From positions 1-64,000 of the forward strand of contig JBBEBQ010000011.1 of assembly GCA_040882285.1 (NCBI GenBank): a DNA stretch of 64,000 nucleotides, given 5' to 3'. The notes beneath the pieces are model-generated. The model searched no databases. It was given only the letters and a program-made list of their open reading frames with translations, and had not been told where the DNA came from. The stretch is from Gemmatimonadaceae bacterium. GTDB lineage: Bacteria > Gemmatimonadota > Gemmatimonadetes > Gemmatimonadales > Gemmatimonadaceae. Positions within the stretch are counted from its first letter, which is position 1. Each line of letters begins with the position of its first letter. A program made the position numbers and the translations under genes. Positions 34,031 through 42,906 of this stretch are shown here, piece after piece.

Positions 34031-34852
34031 ATGCTCCTGAGCGTCATCGTACCGTGTTACAACGAGTCGTCGACCATTTCCGCCACGATCGACGCCCTGG
34101 AGATGCTCCCCCCGCGCCTGGAGAGCGCGGACATGGCGCTGGAGATCGTCGCCGTGGACGACGGATCCACCGACGACACGCTCGCGCAGCTGCGCCAGCG
34201 CGCGATCGGCACGCCGCATCTGGTGGTGCACGCGCACGAAGCCAACAGCGGCAAGGGCTCCACGATCCTCACGGCGGCGCGGCTCGTGAAGGGAGACATC
34301 GTTCTCATCCAGGACGCCGACCTCGAGTACGATCCGCAGGACATTCCAGCGCTGATCGCGCCGATCGTGGACGGATACGCCGACGCGGTCATCGGCACGA
34401 GGTTCGGTGGAGCGGGGGCGCACCGGGTGCTGTACTTCTGGCACCGTGTCGGCAACGGCATGCTGACGCTCCTGTCCAACATGCTCACCGACCTCAACGT
34501 CACCGACATGGAGTCGGGCTACAAGGCGTTCTCCCGGGACGCGTTCCTCACGATGCGGCTGACGAGCCGGCGGTTCGGAATCGAGCCCGAGATCCTCGCG
34601 CGCCTGTCGCAGATGGGCGCGCGGATATACGAGGTCCCGATCAACTACTACGGGCGGACGTACGCCGAGGGAAAGAAGATCACCTGGCGTGACGGGGTGG
34701 CGGCGATCGGTCACATCTTCCGGGCGCAGCTGACGGCCCGGTCGCAGCCCCGACTGCCGGCTCGGCGGCGCGGCGCCCGGAGCCTCACGCCCCGTAGCAT
34801 CAGGCTGCTGGGGCAGCCGCTGCCCGACAGGAAAGTATCGAGCACATCGTGA
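34031..34852 (+). CDS. family 2 glycosyltransferase (DPM1/polyprenyl-phosphate type)
   Basis: A 273-residue GT-A enzyme starting at MLLSVIVPCYNESSTI. The nucleotide-sugar motifs are VAVDDGSTDDT, the DXD-like IQDADLEYDP and the acceptor-side GTRFGG and MESGYKAF blocks. This subgroup often moves a sugar onto polyprenyl phosphate for later GT-C enzymes, which fits the two membrane proteins directly downstream. No C-terminal membrane helices are present. It ends in a GTGA overlap with the next gene. Confidence 0.9.
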   Translation: MLLSVIVPCYNESSTISATIDALEMLPPRLESADMALEIVAVDDGSTDDTLAQLRQRAIGTPHLVVHAHEANSGKGSTILTAARLVKGDIVLIQDADLEYDPQDIPALIAPIVDGYADAVIGTRFGGAGAHRVLYFWHRVGNGMLTLLSNMLTDLNVTDMESGYKAFSRDAFLTMRLTSRRFGIEPEILARLSQMGARIYEVPINYYGRTYAEGKKITWRDGVAAIGHIFRAQLTARSQPRLPARRRGARSLTPRSIRLLGQPLPDRKVSSTS

Positions 34853-36900
34853 GCGTATTCCGCCGCGTCTGCGGCGCGGGGCTCGTTGTCCTGGTGGCGT
34901 TCCCCGTCTACCGGCTGCTGTACGGCCGGGAGATCGGCGTCATCGGGAACGACGTACTGCTCTTCACCGAGCAGGATCAGTCGCTGCTGATGATCGGCGC
35001 GCCCATCGCGCTGGTGCTCGGGCTCATTCTCGCGCGGGCGATCGGCTGGGAGCGGGTCGAGAGCGCGGCGTCGCGCGCGGGCCGGGCTTTGACGAGCGTG
35101 CCCATTCACTGGTTCGCGCTCGCGGCCGCGGCGCTCGCCGTCGTCTACACGACCGCGTTCTCGCTCTGGATTCTCGACGGCAAGCCGAACCTGATCGACG
35201 CAATGGCGCAGCTGCTGCACGCGCGGTTCCTGGCCGCGGGCAGCATGGCTGGGCCGGTCGACGGGTGGAACGAGTTCTGGCACGTACAGAATTCGCTGCT
35301 GACGCCGCACGGCTGGGTGTCGCAGTATCCGCCGGGCCACGTCGTCCTCCTAGCAGCGGGCTTCCGCATGGGCGCGGTATGGGCGGTCGGTCCGATTCTG
35401 TGCGGCGTCGCGGTTTTCTTCGCGGCGCTCGCCGCGGAGCGGCTGCTCCCTGATGATCGGGCAATCGCTCGCCTTGGCGCCCTGTTCGCCGCGGCGAGCC
35501 CGTTCTTCGTCGCGCACGCCGGCGCGTACATGAACCACGTGTCCGCGGCGGCCATGGGCGCGGCGGCCGTGTACTGCGGCGTGCGCGCGCGCGACGACGC
35601 GAGGTTCGGCTGGGCGCTCCTGGCCGGAGTCGCCGCCGGGGCGGGTCTTACGATCAGGCCGCTCGCCGCGGTCGTGACGGCGGCGACGGTCGCGGCGATA
35701 TTCGCGAGCGCTGGAAGGAGGGAGCGACCCTCGCTGGCCGGGTGGTCGCGATACTCGCTCGCCGCCGCCGCGGGAGCGCTGCCCTTCGTCGTCGCGCTCG
35801 GCGCGTATAACGCGCACTTCTTCGGCAGTCCTTTGCGCTTCGGCTACACCGCCGCGCAGGGTCCGGCCATGGGATTGGGATTTCATCGTGACCCGTGGGG
35901 CAACATGTACGGTGTCGTCGAGGCGATCGGGTTCACGTCCTCCGATCTCACGGCGCTGAGCCTCCATCTCCTGGGAACTCCGATTCCCGTGGTGGTCGTG
36001 GCCGGACTGTTTCTGCTTGCCGCTCCCAGGTTGAAGCCGGGCGAGCGATTGATCGCGCTCTGGGCGCTGCTTCCGGTGGCCGCGAACGCGCTGTACTGGC
36101 ATCATGGGATGTTCATGGGGCCGCGCATGCTCAACGAATCGGCGCCGGCGTGGGCGATCCTGGCGGTAGTGTCCGCGGCTGGAGTCGTGCGCAGCGTGCC
36201 GCGAGCTTGGGAGCCCGCCGGGTACTCGATACGCGCCGGTCTAGCCTGCGCCTTCGCTCTCGCTGCGGCGGCGGGAGTCTTTTACCTCGGTCCCGACCGG
36301 CTGCTGCAATACCGGGGCTGGATGGCGAGCACGAGAATCGACGTTCCGCATGTCGCGCAGCCTTCGACGATGTTCGTTCACGGAGGGTGGACCAGTCGAA
36401 TAGCGATGCGCCTGGCTGCACGCGGAATGAGGCTGGACTCGCTCGAGATGGCGTTGACGCACAATCCCACCTGCGCTGTACACCAGTTCGCCGAGCGCTA
36501 TCCGAGTCCGTCGGCGCGGGACGTCAATGCGCGGCCGTTGGACTTCGCGCTTCGAAGCGGCGAGCTGCCCCGCGTTCAGATCTCCCGGGGAAACTGGATC
36601 CGGCTGAGCGAAGGCGAGCGCCTCACGCCCGACTGCTTCCGGGAGGCGGCATCCGACACGCTGGGCATCGTCGACGTCGCGCCGCTCCTGTGGCAGAGCG
36701 ATCTGCCGGGCGCGTCGCGGGATGGTGTGATGATCGTACGCGACATGGGTCCCGCGGCAAACGCCGCCTTCATGGCCGCCCACCCCGGCCGGGTCCCGAT
36801 GATGTTCATGCGCCGTTCCGACGATGAGCCGCCGGTACTGTTGCCGTACTCGACTGGAGTTTCCATGCTATGGGGGATCCCGCTGCCACCACGCGGCTGA
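34849..36900 (+). CDS. multi-pass membrane protein, GT-C glycosyltransferase-like
   Basis: A 683-residue protein with a GTG start and about 11 hydrophobic helices up to residue 480, followed by a periplasmic domain of about 200 residues. WHVQNSLLTPHGWVSQYPPGHVVLLAAG is reminiscent of the first large loop of GT39-type mannosyl/arabinosyl transferases, which take sugar from a polyprenyl carrier. A catalytic acidic motif is not obvious, so the enzyme class is inferred from topology and neighbours. It overlaps the next gene by 31 bases. Confidence 0.7.
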   Translation: MSVFRRVCGAGLVVLVAFPVYRLLYGREIGVIGNDVLLFTEQDQSLLMIGAPIALVLGLILARAIGWERVESAASRAGRALTSVPIHWFALAAAALAVVYTTAFSLWILDGKPNLIDAMAQLLHARFLAAGSMAGPVDGWNEFWHVQNSLLTPHGWVSQYPPGHVVLLAAGFRMGAVWAVGPILCGVAVFFAALAAERLLPDDRAIARLGALFAAASPFFVAHAGAYMNHVSAAAMGAAAVYCGVRARDDARFGWALLAGVAAGAGLTIRPLAAVVTAATVAAIFASAGRRERPSLAGWSRYSLAAAAGALPFVVALGAYNAHFFGSPLRFGYTAAQGPAMGLGFHRDPWGNMYGVVEAIGFTSSDLTALSLHLLGTPIPVVVVAGLFLLAAPRLKPGERLIALWALLPVAANALYWHHGMFMGPRMLNESAPAWAILAVVSAAGVVRSVPRAWEPAGYSIRAGLACAFALAAAAGVFYLGPDRLLQYRGWMASTRIDVPHVAQPSTMFVHGGWTSRIAMRLAARGMRLDSLEMALTHNPTCAVHQFAERYPSPSARDVNARPLDFALRSGELPRVQISRGNWIRLSEGERLTPDCFREAASDTLGIVDVAPLLWQSDLPGASRDGVMIVRDMGPAANAAFMAAHPGRVPMMFMRRSDDEPPVLLPYSTGVSMLWGIPLPPRG

Positions 36901-38801
36901 GACAGGTGCGGCACGGGCCAGCCGGCTTGATCTCCTTCTCGAATCGTCGGGCTCCCTGGTGGGCAATGCTCGGCGTCGCGCTCATGGCGTCCTCCTTACT
37001 GCTGGCGGGGTACTGGGACCGCGGGTGGATCCCGCACGACGAGGGCACGCTCGCGCACGCCGCCGAGCGCGTGCTGCAGGGCGAGATTCCCCACAGGGAT
37101 TTTGATGATCCCTACAGTGGCGGCCTCAGCGCGCTCAATGCTCTGGCCTTCCGCGCGTTCGGGGTAAACCTCGCGGCGATGCGGATCGTACTGCTGGCCG
37201 TCGCGGTTGCTTGTGTGCCGGCGATTTTTTACATCGCTTCACGTTTTACCGGGTACGTCGGGGCGGCGGCGGTGTCTTTCACGGCCATGGTCTGGAGTGT
37301 CGCCAATTATCCGGCGGCGCTACCATCCTGGTACAATCTGTACTTCGCGCTTTTTGGTACCGCCGCGCTCGTGCGCCACATCGAGACGGGACGCGCGCGG
37401 TGGCTCGTGATCGCCGGAGTGCTCGGCGGTATTTCGATAAGCTTCAAGACGTCCGGTTTGTATTACGTGGCCGCGGCGCTACTGCTGTTCGTCTTTCTGG
37501 AACAGGAAACCGCTGGGGGGATTCGCGGACGACGCGAAATATGGGGCGTCGCGTTTTCAGCTGCCGTCGTCACCGCGCTAGCAGCCTTCGTCGCGTCGCT
37601 ACTGGTCGCCGTCAGCGCCAGCCCGGGGCCGGCTCAGCTGTTCCAGTTCGTCCTCCCGGGTACGGCGCTCGCCGTCATGCTCGCCGTGCGTGAATCCCGC
37701 TGCCGCGGGTCCGGCGCGGATCGGGTGAAAAATTGGTCGAGGTTGGCGCTTCCATTTCTTTGCGGAGTCGCACTGGTAATCGGGCCGTGGCTTGGCATGT
37801 ACGCGTGGATGGGCGCGCTGCACTTGTTGCTCGACGGGCTGTTCGTCCTGCCGCTGTTGCGGCTGTCATTCGCTTCAGTCGGTCCCGTGCCGATTACTGC
37901 GGTGTTCGCCGTTCTCCCTCTCGTGCTGCTGGCTGCCTGCTCACCGTATGCGCGAAGGCGGTCGGACCTTGTAGATGGCGCCGTCCTGGCGGCGGTCGCG
38001 ACGTGGGTGCTATGGATGGCGGGAACGGGGCCGCGCACTTACCGCTTTCTCTGGTATTCGCTGCTCACGCTGATCCCTGTAATGGTCGTTGGCGGCTCCG
38101 CATTGTTGGCGCGCGCGGCACGGCCTGCCATCCCCCCCGGGGACGGGGGGGCCGAAACGGCGGCCCGGGCCCGGCGGCAAATACTGATGTTGCTGCTCGC
38201 GATGAGCGCCACGGTGAGCCTGGTCCAGTTCCCGTTTACCGCGCCGGTTTATTTCTGTTATGTAGCGCCGTTCGCCTTGCTCGCGGCGCTGGCGCTCAGC
38301 AGCGAGCTGCCGCGCGTGCCGCGAATGATTCCGGCCGTCCTGTTGGCTTTGTATGCCGGCGTCGGGCTGTTGTACGTGAACCCCGGAGTCATCTACACGA
38401 CCAGATTCACGCGCATTGCCGGCGCCAGGTTCGAGCCGCTGGAGCTGGAGCGCGGCGGGATCAGGGTGCCGCCCCCTGACAACGCGGAGTACCGCGAGCT
38501 GGTTGCGGTAGTGCGGTCGCACGCGTCGAGCGGCTATGTGTACGCCGCGCCCGACAGTCCGGAGGTATACTTTCTGAGCGGCCTGCGAAATCCGACGCGG
38601 ACGCTGTTTGATTTTTTCGAGACGCGGGAAGCCCGCGTTCCGCGAACCCTCGCAGCCATCGACCGCCATGCCGTCTCCGTCATCGCGATCAATCGGCGCC
38701 CCGCATTCTCGGGCCCGCTTCCCGGCCGGCTCACATGGGAATTACGACAGCGATTTCCGCATTCGGCGTCGGTGGGCCGGTTCGAGGTGAGGTGGCGATG
38801 A
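36870..38801 (+). CDS. GT39/PMT-type membrane glycosyltransferase
   Basis: A 643-residue protein with about 12 membrane helices. The first external loop reads WIPHDEGTLAHAAERVLQGEIPHRDFDDPYSGG, a good match to the GT-C acidic motif (DEG...A..vl.G..P..df) of the PMT_2 family. The C-terminal 130 residues form a periplasmic domain. The likely role is transfer of a sugar from a polyprenyl phosphate carrier to a surface glycan or protein. It ends in an ATGA overlap with the methyltransferase. Confidence 0.8.
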   Translation: MGDPAATTRLRQVRHGPAGLISFSNRRAPWWAMLGVALMASSLLLAGYWDRGWIPHDEGTLAHAAERVLQGEIPHRDFDDPYSGGLSALNALAFRAFGVNLAAMRIVLLAVAVACVPAIFYIASRFTGYVGAAAVSFTAMVWSVANYPAALPSWYNLYFALFGTAALVRHIETGRARWLVIAGVLGGISISFKTSGLYYVAAALLLFVFLEQETAGGIRGRREIWGVAFSAAVVTALAAFVASLLVAVSASPGPAQLFQFVLPGTALAVMLAVRESRCRGSGADRVKNWSRLALPFLCGVALVIGPWLGMYAWMGALHLLLDGLFVLPLLRLSFASVGPVPITAVFAVLPLVLLAACSPYARRRSDLVDGAVLAAVATWVLWMAGTGPRTYRFLWYSLLTLIPVMVVGGSALLARAARPAIPPGDGGAETAARARRQILMLLLAMSATVSLVQFPFTAPVYFCYVAPFALLAALALSSELPRVPRMIPAVLLALYAGVGLLYVNPGVIYTTRFTRIAGARFEPLELERGGIRVPPPDNAEYRELVAVVRSHASSGYVYAAPDSPEVYFLSGLRNPTRTLFDFFETREARVPRTLAAIDRHAVSVIAINRRPAFSGPLPGRLTWELRQRFPHSASVGRFEVRWR

Positions 38802-39400
38802 GCTTCGCCGATTCCCTGCTCGAGCAGGCGGCAGTGTACCGCCTCTGGCAGACTCCGTTCGCGAAGCGCAAGCTTGCCCCCATCGACGAGAGTGGAGACA
38901 TCGCACGCGCGAGACGCGTGCTCGACATCGCGTGCGGCCCCGGAACGAATGCCGCTCGTTTTTCGCATACCGACTACGTCGGAGTGGATATCAACGACAA
39001 GTACGTCGCCGCCGCGCGGAGGCGTCACCGGGGGCGGTTCATCGCGACCGATGTCACGGCTCCGATGCAAGAGGACCTTGGCAAGTTTGACTTCATCCTG
39101 ATGAACAGCTTCCTGCATCACCTTAGCGCGGCCGAGGCGATGCGGGTCCTCGTTGCCAGCAGGTCACTGCTCGCGCCCGGCGGTCACATTCATGTCTTGG
39201 ACCTGGTGCTGCCGCAACGCGCCTCGGTCGCGAGGTATCTGGCGTTGGCCGATCGGGGGCGATTCCCGCGGCCGGTCGACGAATGGCGCGTAATGTTCGC
39301 CGGTGTGTTCGAGACCGTTTCTTTCGCGCGGTATGATCTGTCCGCGTTCGGGGTGCCACTTTGGGAGATGATTTATTTCAAGGGCGCTTCCGCCTTATGA
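38798..39400 (+). CDS. class I SAM-dependent methyltransferase
   Basis: A 200-residue enzyme starting MSFADSLLEQAAVY, chosen because the ATG overlaps the previous stop by four bases. The SAM-binding motif I is VLDIACGPGTNAARF, an acidic motif II is GVDINDKYV, and FDFILMNSFLHHL marks motif IV. The substrate is unknown. Neighbouring glycosyltransferases suggest a sugar or lipid-linked glycan. Confidence 0.88.
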   Translation: MSFADSLLEQAAVYRLWQTPFAKRKLAPIDESGDIARARRVLDIACGPGTNAARFSHTDYVGVDINDKYVAAARRRHRGRFIATDVTAPMQEDLGKFDFILMNSFLHHLSAAEAMRVLVASRSLLAPGGHIHVLDLVLPQRASVARYLALADRGRFPRPVDEWRVMFAGVFETVSFARYDLSAFGVPLWEMIYFKGASAL

Positions 39401-40344
39401 GCGCGCCATTCAAGCTCGACGTAGCGATCCCGCTGTACAACGAAGAAAACGTCATTCCAGAGCTGCTGCGACGAGTCCGGGCGGTGCTTGACGGCATCCC
39501 GGGCGGACCTCATCGCATCGTCGTGGTGGACGACGGAAGCAGCGATCGGAGCTGGCAGATTCTGGAAGCGGCGGCCGCCACCGATGATCGGATTCTCGGC
39601 GTAGCGCTGTCGCGCAATTTCGGACACCAGGCGGCTTTGACTGCCGCGCTTGATCATGCCGACGGCGATGCCGTCGTGGTGATGGACGGTGACCTGCAGG
39701 ACGCGCCCGAGGCCATACCGGCGCTGCTGGAGCGGTATCACGAAGGGCACGACGTCGTGTACGCTCAGCGAACCAAGCGGAAGGAAGCATGGCCGCTGCG
39801 TCTCAGCTATTTCCTCTTCTACCGGCTGTTCGCGCGCCTGGCCGAACGACAGCTGCCGCTCGACGCCGGTGATTTCGCCGTCCTCTCCGCCCGCGTCGTA
39901 CGCGAGTTGAGGAAGATGCCCGAGCACCATCGATACCTCCGGGGCCTGCGCGGATGGGTCGGCTTCCGGCAGACCGGTGTGGTCGTGGAGCGGAGCGAAA
40001 GGTTCGCGGGGCAAAGCAAATATGGGCCGATCAAATTGCTGAAGCTTGCGTTCGACGGGATCTTCGCATTCTCGATCGTTCCGCTCCGCGCCGCCGCCGC
40101 CCTGGGCGTAAGCACCGTCGCGATGGCCGGTGCATTCACGCTATACGCCCTTTATAGGAAAATCATGCTGGACGAGTCGCCACGCGGCTTCACCGCGCTG
40201 CTCACGCTGGGAACGTTTCTCGCCGGCATGAATCTCTTTTTTCTGGGCGTAATCGGCGAGTACATCGGCCGGATCTACGAAGAGGTGAAGAGACGGCCGC
40301 TGTACGTGATCTCCAAGACCACCGGGGGCGGGAGCGATGGATGA
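39397..40344 (+). CDS. family 2 glycosyltransferase with C-terminal membrane helices (GtrB/ArnC-like)
   Basis: A 315-residue enzyme starting MSAPFKLDVAIPLYNEENVI (ATGA overlap with the previous gene). GT-A motifs are VVVDDGSSDRSW, VVMDGDLQDAPE and the GQSKYGPIKL block near 215. Two C-terminal helices (about 235-260 and 270-295) are typical of undecaprenyl-phosphate glucosyl/arabinosyl transferases such as GtrB and ArnC. It may supply carrier-linked sugar to the GT-C proteins of this cluster. Confidence 0.92.
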   Translation: MSAPFKLDVAIPLYNEENVIPELLRRVRAVLDGIPGGPHRIVVVDDGSSDRSWQILEAAAATDDRILGVALSRNFGHQAALTAALDHADGDAVVVMDGDLQDAPEAIPALLERYHEGHDVVYAQRTKRKEAWPLRLSYFLFYRLFARLAERQLPLDAGDFAVLSARVVRELRKMPEHHRYLRGLRGWVGFRQTGVVVERSERFAGQSKYGPIKLLKLAFDGIFAFSIVPLRAAAALGVSTVAMAGAFTLYALYRKIMLDESPRGFTALLTLGTFLAGMNLFFLGVIGEYIGRIYEEVKRRPLYVISKTTGGGSDG

Positions 40345-41056
40345 GCGATACATCACGCAGTACCGCCATCTGTACGAGCGGCACTGGTGGTGGCGGGCGC
40401 GCGAGAGGCTCCTTCTTCACGCCATCCGGCGGCTCGTGCCAAATGGAGTCCGAGCGCGCATCCTCGACGTGGGTTGCGGAGACGGATTTTTTTTTGATCG
40501 CCTGACCGCTTTTGGCGAGGTCGAGGGAGTGGATCCGGCCGCCAGTGGAAGCGGACCGTGGGCTGATAGAATTCACGTGGCCCCGTTTGACCACTCATTC
40601 CAACCCGGGCGTCGTTATTCGCTGATTCTGTTTCTAGACGTGCTGGAGCATCTCGACCGCCCCGAAGAAGCTCTTTGCACGGCTGCAATGCTGCTCGATG
40701 AGGGAGGCAGCGTGTTGGTCACTGTTCCGGCGTTCCCGCAACTCTGGACCCGGCACGACGACCTCAATCGACATCGCGCGCGCTACACGAGTCGAACGCT
40801 CACCGAAATGCTGACCCGCGCTGGATTCGTCGTTTCCGAAGCGCGCTACTTCTTTCATTGGCTCGCGGCAGCGAAAGTGGTGGTGCGGACGTGGGAGCGC
40901 ATCATGCCGGGTGGTGCCGCTCTGCCGACTGTGCCGCCATCTGCGATCAATCGCGCTCTCGAGTTCGGATCCCTATGGGAGTCTAGACTCCTCGCCCCTC
41001 TTCACCTTCCGTTCGGCAGCTCGTTACTGGCCGTCGCGCGCCCGCGACGCCATTAG
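40337..41056 (+). CDS. class I SAM-dependent methyltransferase
   Basis: A 239-residue enzyme with the N-terminal YRHLYERHWWWRARERLL helix common in methyltransferases of polysaccharide clusters, then motif I ILDVGCGDGFFFDRL and LILFLDVLEHLDRPEEAL. The late aromatic/hydrophobic region (FFHWLAAAKVVVR) may contact membrane or lipid. It overlaps the glycosyltransferase by eight bases and is the last gene of the glycan cluster, convergent with the pilin genes. Confidence 0.9.
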   Translation: MDERYITQYRHLYERHWWWRARERLLLHAIRRLVPNGVRARILDVGCGDGFFFDRLTAFGEVEGVDPAASGSGPWADRIHVAPFDHSFQPGRRYSLILFLDVLEHLDRPEEALCTAAMLLDEGGSVLVTVPAFPQLWTRHDDLNRHRARYTSRTLTEMLTRAGFVVSEARYFFHWLAAAKVVVRTWERIMPGGAALPTVPPSAINRALEFGSLWESRLLAPLHLPFGSSLLAVARPRRH

Positions 41057-41070
41057 CTGACGTCCTGGTT

Positions 41071-41499
41071 TTAGGGGGCGCACTTCGGCTCGCCGGTGTT
41101 GGTGGCGGGATTAGGCGGACCGGGAGGCACCGGGGGGTCATCGTTGCTGATGAACATCCCGCAGATCTTGGTGGTACCAGGCGCGGGCATCGAGGCGATT
41201 GCCTCCCATCCCATGAGTGATGCAGTGACCACCATCGTGACGCCGGTCGACGGCGCATAGGTGATCCCCGGAAGCGAGGCGGGGCCGGTGGTCGTTCCGC
41301 TGGCGTACATGCCGTTGTTGTCGGCCGCGTACCCCTCCTGCGCGGTGGCCAGGTTCCGAAGGTCGCCCTTCATTGTCGCGAAGTACGCCTTCTCCTTCGT
41401 GCTGGCGAACTTGGGAATCGCCATGACAGCCAGGATGCCGATGATTACGACGACTATCAGCAGCTCTATCAGGGTAAAAGCCGCTCGTTGATTGGGCAT
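41071..41499 (-). CDS. type IV pilin (PilA-like), non-canonical cleavage residue
   Basis: A 142-residue prepilin starting MPNQRAAFTLIELL. The mature N-terminus FTLIELLIVVVIIGILAVMAIPKF is a textbook N-methylated pilin helix with Glu5, but the residue before the cut is Ala rather than the usual Gly. KGDLRNLATAQEGYAADN and two C-terminal Cys (ICGMF, EPKC) match the pilin gene upstream, so this is a tandem paralogue. It is proline-rich near the end. A hairpin lies between the two genes. Confidence 0.9.
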   Translation of the reverse strand: MPNQRAAFTLIELLIVVVIIGILAVMAIPKFASTKEKAYFATMKGDLRNLATAQEGYAADNNGMYASGTTTGPASLPGITYAPSTGVTMVVTASLMGWEAIASMPAPGTTKICGMFISNDDPPVPPGPPNPATNTGEPKCAP

Positions 41500-41553
41500 G
41501 ATTGTCGTCGGTTGCTGACCGTGGCGGATAGGCACTCCCGCCGCGCCGGTGGA

Positions 41554-41582
41554 GCCCGCCCGGCTGAAGCGCCGGGACGGGC
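41554..41582 (-). other. strong hairpin between the two pilin genes
   Basis: An 11-bp GC-rich stem (GCCCGCCCGGC with its complement, one bulged A) closes a six-base loop. There is no T-run on the minus strand, so it may be an mRNA 3'-stabilising hairpin after the first pilin gene rather than an intrinsic terminator. Confidence 0.6.
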
Positions 41583-41605
41583 CCTACCATTGTCAGGTCA
41601 AGAGA

Positions 41606-42031
41606 CTAGTTGCACTTGGGCTCGCCGGAGGCCGTGGCTATGGTCACTCCCCCTGGCACGCCGATGACAGCGGAAATGAACATCTCACACAGCTCGCCGG
41701 TCGGCAGCGCCGGGTGCGTCGCCACTGCGTACCAGCCGTTCGCATGGAGCGTCGCGGTCACAGTCACGTTGGTCGAGGGCGCGTAACTCGTCCCGCCGGT
41801 GATCTCGTTCGGGCCAATCGCGGTACCGGAGAAATAATTGCCGGCGTTATCGGCCGCATAGCCTTCCTCGGCCGTCGCCAGGTTCCGCAGGTCGCCCTTC
41901 ATCGTTGCCTTGTACGCCTTGCCCTTCGTGTTCGCGAACTTCGGGATCGCGATCGCGGCCAGAATGCCGATGATCACGACGACGATCAGAAGTTCGATGA
42001 GCGTGAAGCCTTTCCGTTTCCTGTTCTGCAT
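41606..42031 (-). CDS. type IV pilin (PilA-like major pilin candidate)
   Basis: A 141-residue prepilin starting MQNRKRKGFTLIELL with a canonical basic leader, G|F site and Glu5. KGDLRNLATAEEGYAADNAGNYF and two C-terminal Cys (ELCEMF, EPKC) may form the D-loop disulfide. A GGAGAG ribosome site lies close upstream and a sigma-54 promoter candidate about 65 bases upstream. Promoter, leader and position make this the best candidate for the major pilin. PilS/PilR are encoded nearby on the same strand. Confidence 0.92.
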   Translation of the reverse strand: MQNRKRKGFTLIELLIVVVIIGILAAIAIPKFANTKGKAYKATMKGDLRNLATAEEGYAADNAGNYFSGTAIGPNEITGGTSYAPSTNVTVTATLHANGWYAVATHPALPTGELCEMFISAVIGVPGGVTIATASGEPKCN

Positions 42032-42097
42032 GAGAGCTCTCCAATGGGAGGATGCGGCAGCCACTGAGATCAGGCGTGCCGGTCGCCCACTGGTAAG

Positions 42098-42112
42098 GCA
42101 ACGCCAAGGCCA
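42098..42112 (-). promoter_or_regulatory. candidate sigma-54 promoter for the pilin gene
   Basis: The minus strand reads TGGCCTTGGCGTTGC, keeping TGGC, a 7-base spacer and TTGC, the -24/-12 arrangement of sigma-54 promoters. The -12 element is about 67 bases upstream of the pilin ATG. PilR, a sigma-54 activator of pilin genes in other bacteria, is encoded nearby. Confidence 0.5.
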
Positions 42113-42236
42113 CTCATGCCAATGCTGGCTAAGTGCTACGCGGGAAACGAGTTATCGAAAAGTTTCCTGGCATCCGCCTCAGGCGTTTGTGCCGTATTGC
42201 GCGAACATCTTTGCAAAATGCGGCGGAAACAGCCGG

Positions 42237-42794
42237 CTACAGCAGGCCCTCGAAGAACGCTGGAAGGGACAGGACGAACGGCTGAGGGGCACCGGCCGGA
42301 TGCCACTGCAACGCGTCCGTAACTATCTCAGGCCGATCCTCGCTGCGAACCCAACGCTCGACCACGCGGGCGTCGGTGTCCACGATCCAATACTCCGCCA
42401 CGCCGAACCGCTGATACAGCAGACGCTTGAGCTGGCGATCCAATCTCGCGGTACTCGGCGAGAGCACTTCGACCGCCAGCAGAAGCCCTCCTGCCTCCTT
42501 GACGCTCCGGGGCTTGCGACCGTCCACGAGCGGAAGTACGAGGAGATCCGGCTGCACCATGCTCTCGGGCTCGAACTCAACGTCGGTCGGCGCGAACAAC
42601 ACCATTCCGACCGGATGCTCGCGCAGATACAGCGACATGGCGAAATGGAGCGTGCCGAGCGCTTCCTGGTGCCGGAACGACGGCGCGGGCGTCACGTACA
42701 GCTCGCCCTCGATGACCTCATAGCGGTTGCGGTCGGCCGGCAACGCGCGGACATCGTCCGCGGTCCACCGCTTGGCAGTGGCTGGCATACCCAT
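42237..42794 (-). CDS. Uma2 family (DUF820) putative restriction-type endonuclease
   Basis: A 185-residue protein of the Uma2 family, abundant in cyanobacteria and related to PD-(D/E)XK nucleases. The visible core is YEVIEGELYVTPAPS, then VQPDLLVLP and LLLAVEVLSPSTARLDRQLKRLLYQ, giving Asp, Glu-Val and a late Lys, followed by GVAEYWIVD. No target or partner gene is visible. It lies between pilR and the pilin promoter and may be a passenger gene. Codon usage is like its neighbours. Confidence 0.9.
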   Translation of the reverse strand: MGMPATAKRWTADDVRALPADRNRYEVIEGELYVTPAPSFRHQEALGTLHFAMSLYLREHPVGMVLFAPTDVEFEPESMVQPDLLVLPLVDGRKPRSVKEAGGLLLAVEVLSPSTARLDRQLKRLLYQRFGVAEYWIVDTDARVVERWVRSEDRPEIVTDALQWHPAGAPQPFVLSLPAFFEGLL

Positions 42795-42906
42795 ACTATG
42801 CCCTCCTCATGGGGCGCCGAACAAGGGACCACACCTGAACTTTGACCGCGCCTCGCCGCGGAGCGCCGCCATTTTCATCCGCGCGAAGCCAAACCCCCGC
42901 CGCGCC

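Noticed and set aside
41500-41605. Separate sigma-54 promoter for the second pilin gene
   Set aside because: No GG-N10-GC site with flanking consensus was found in the gap, only a hairpin; the gene probably depends on the upstream promoter.
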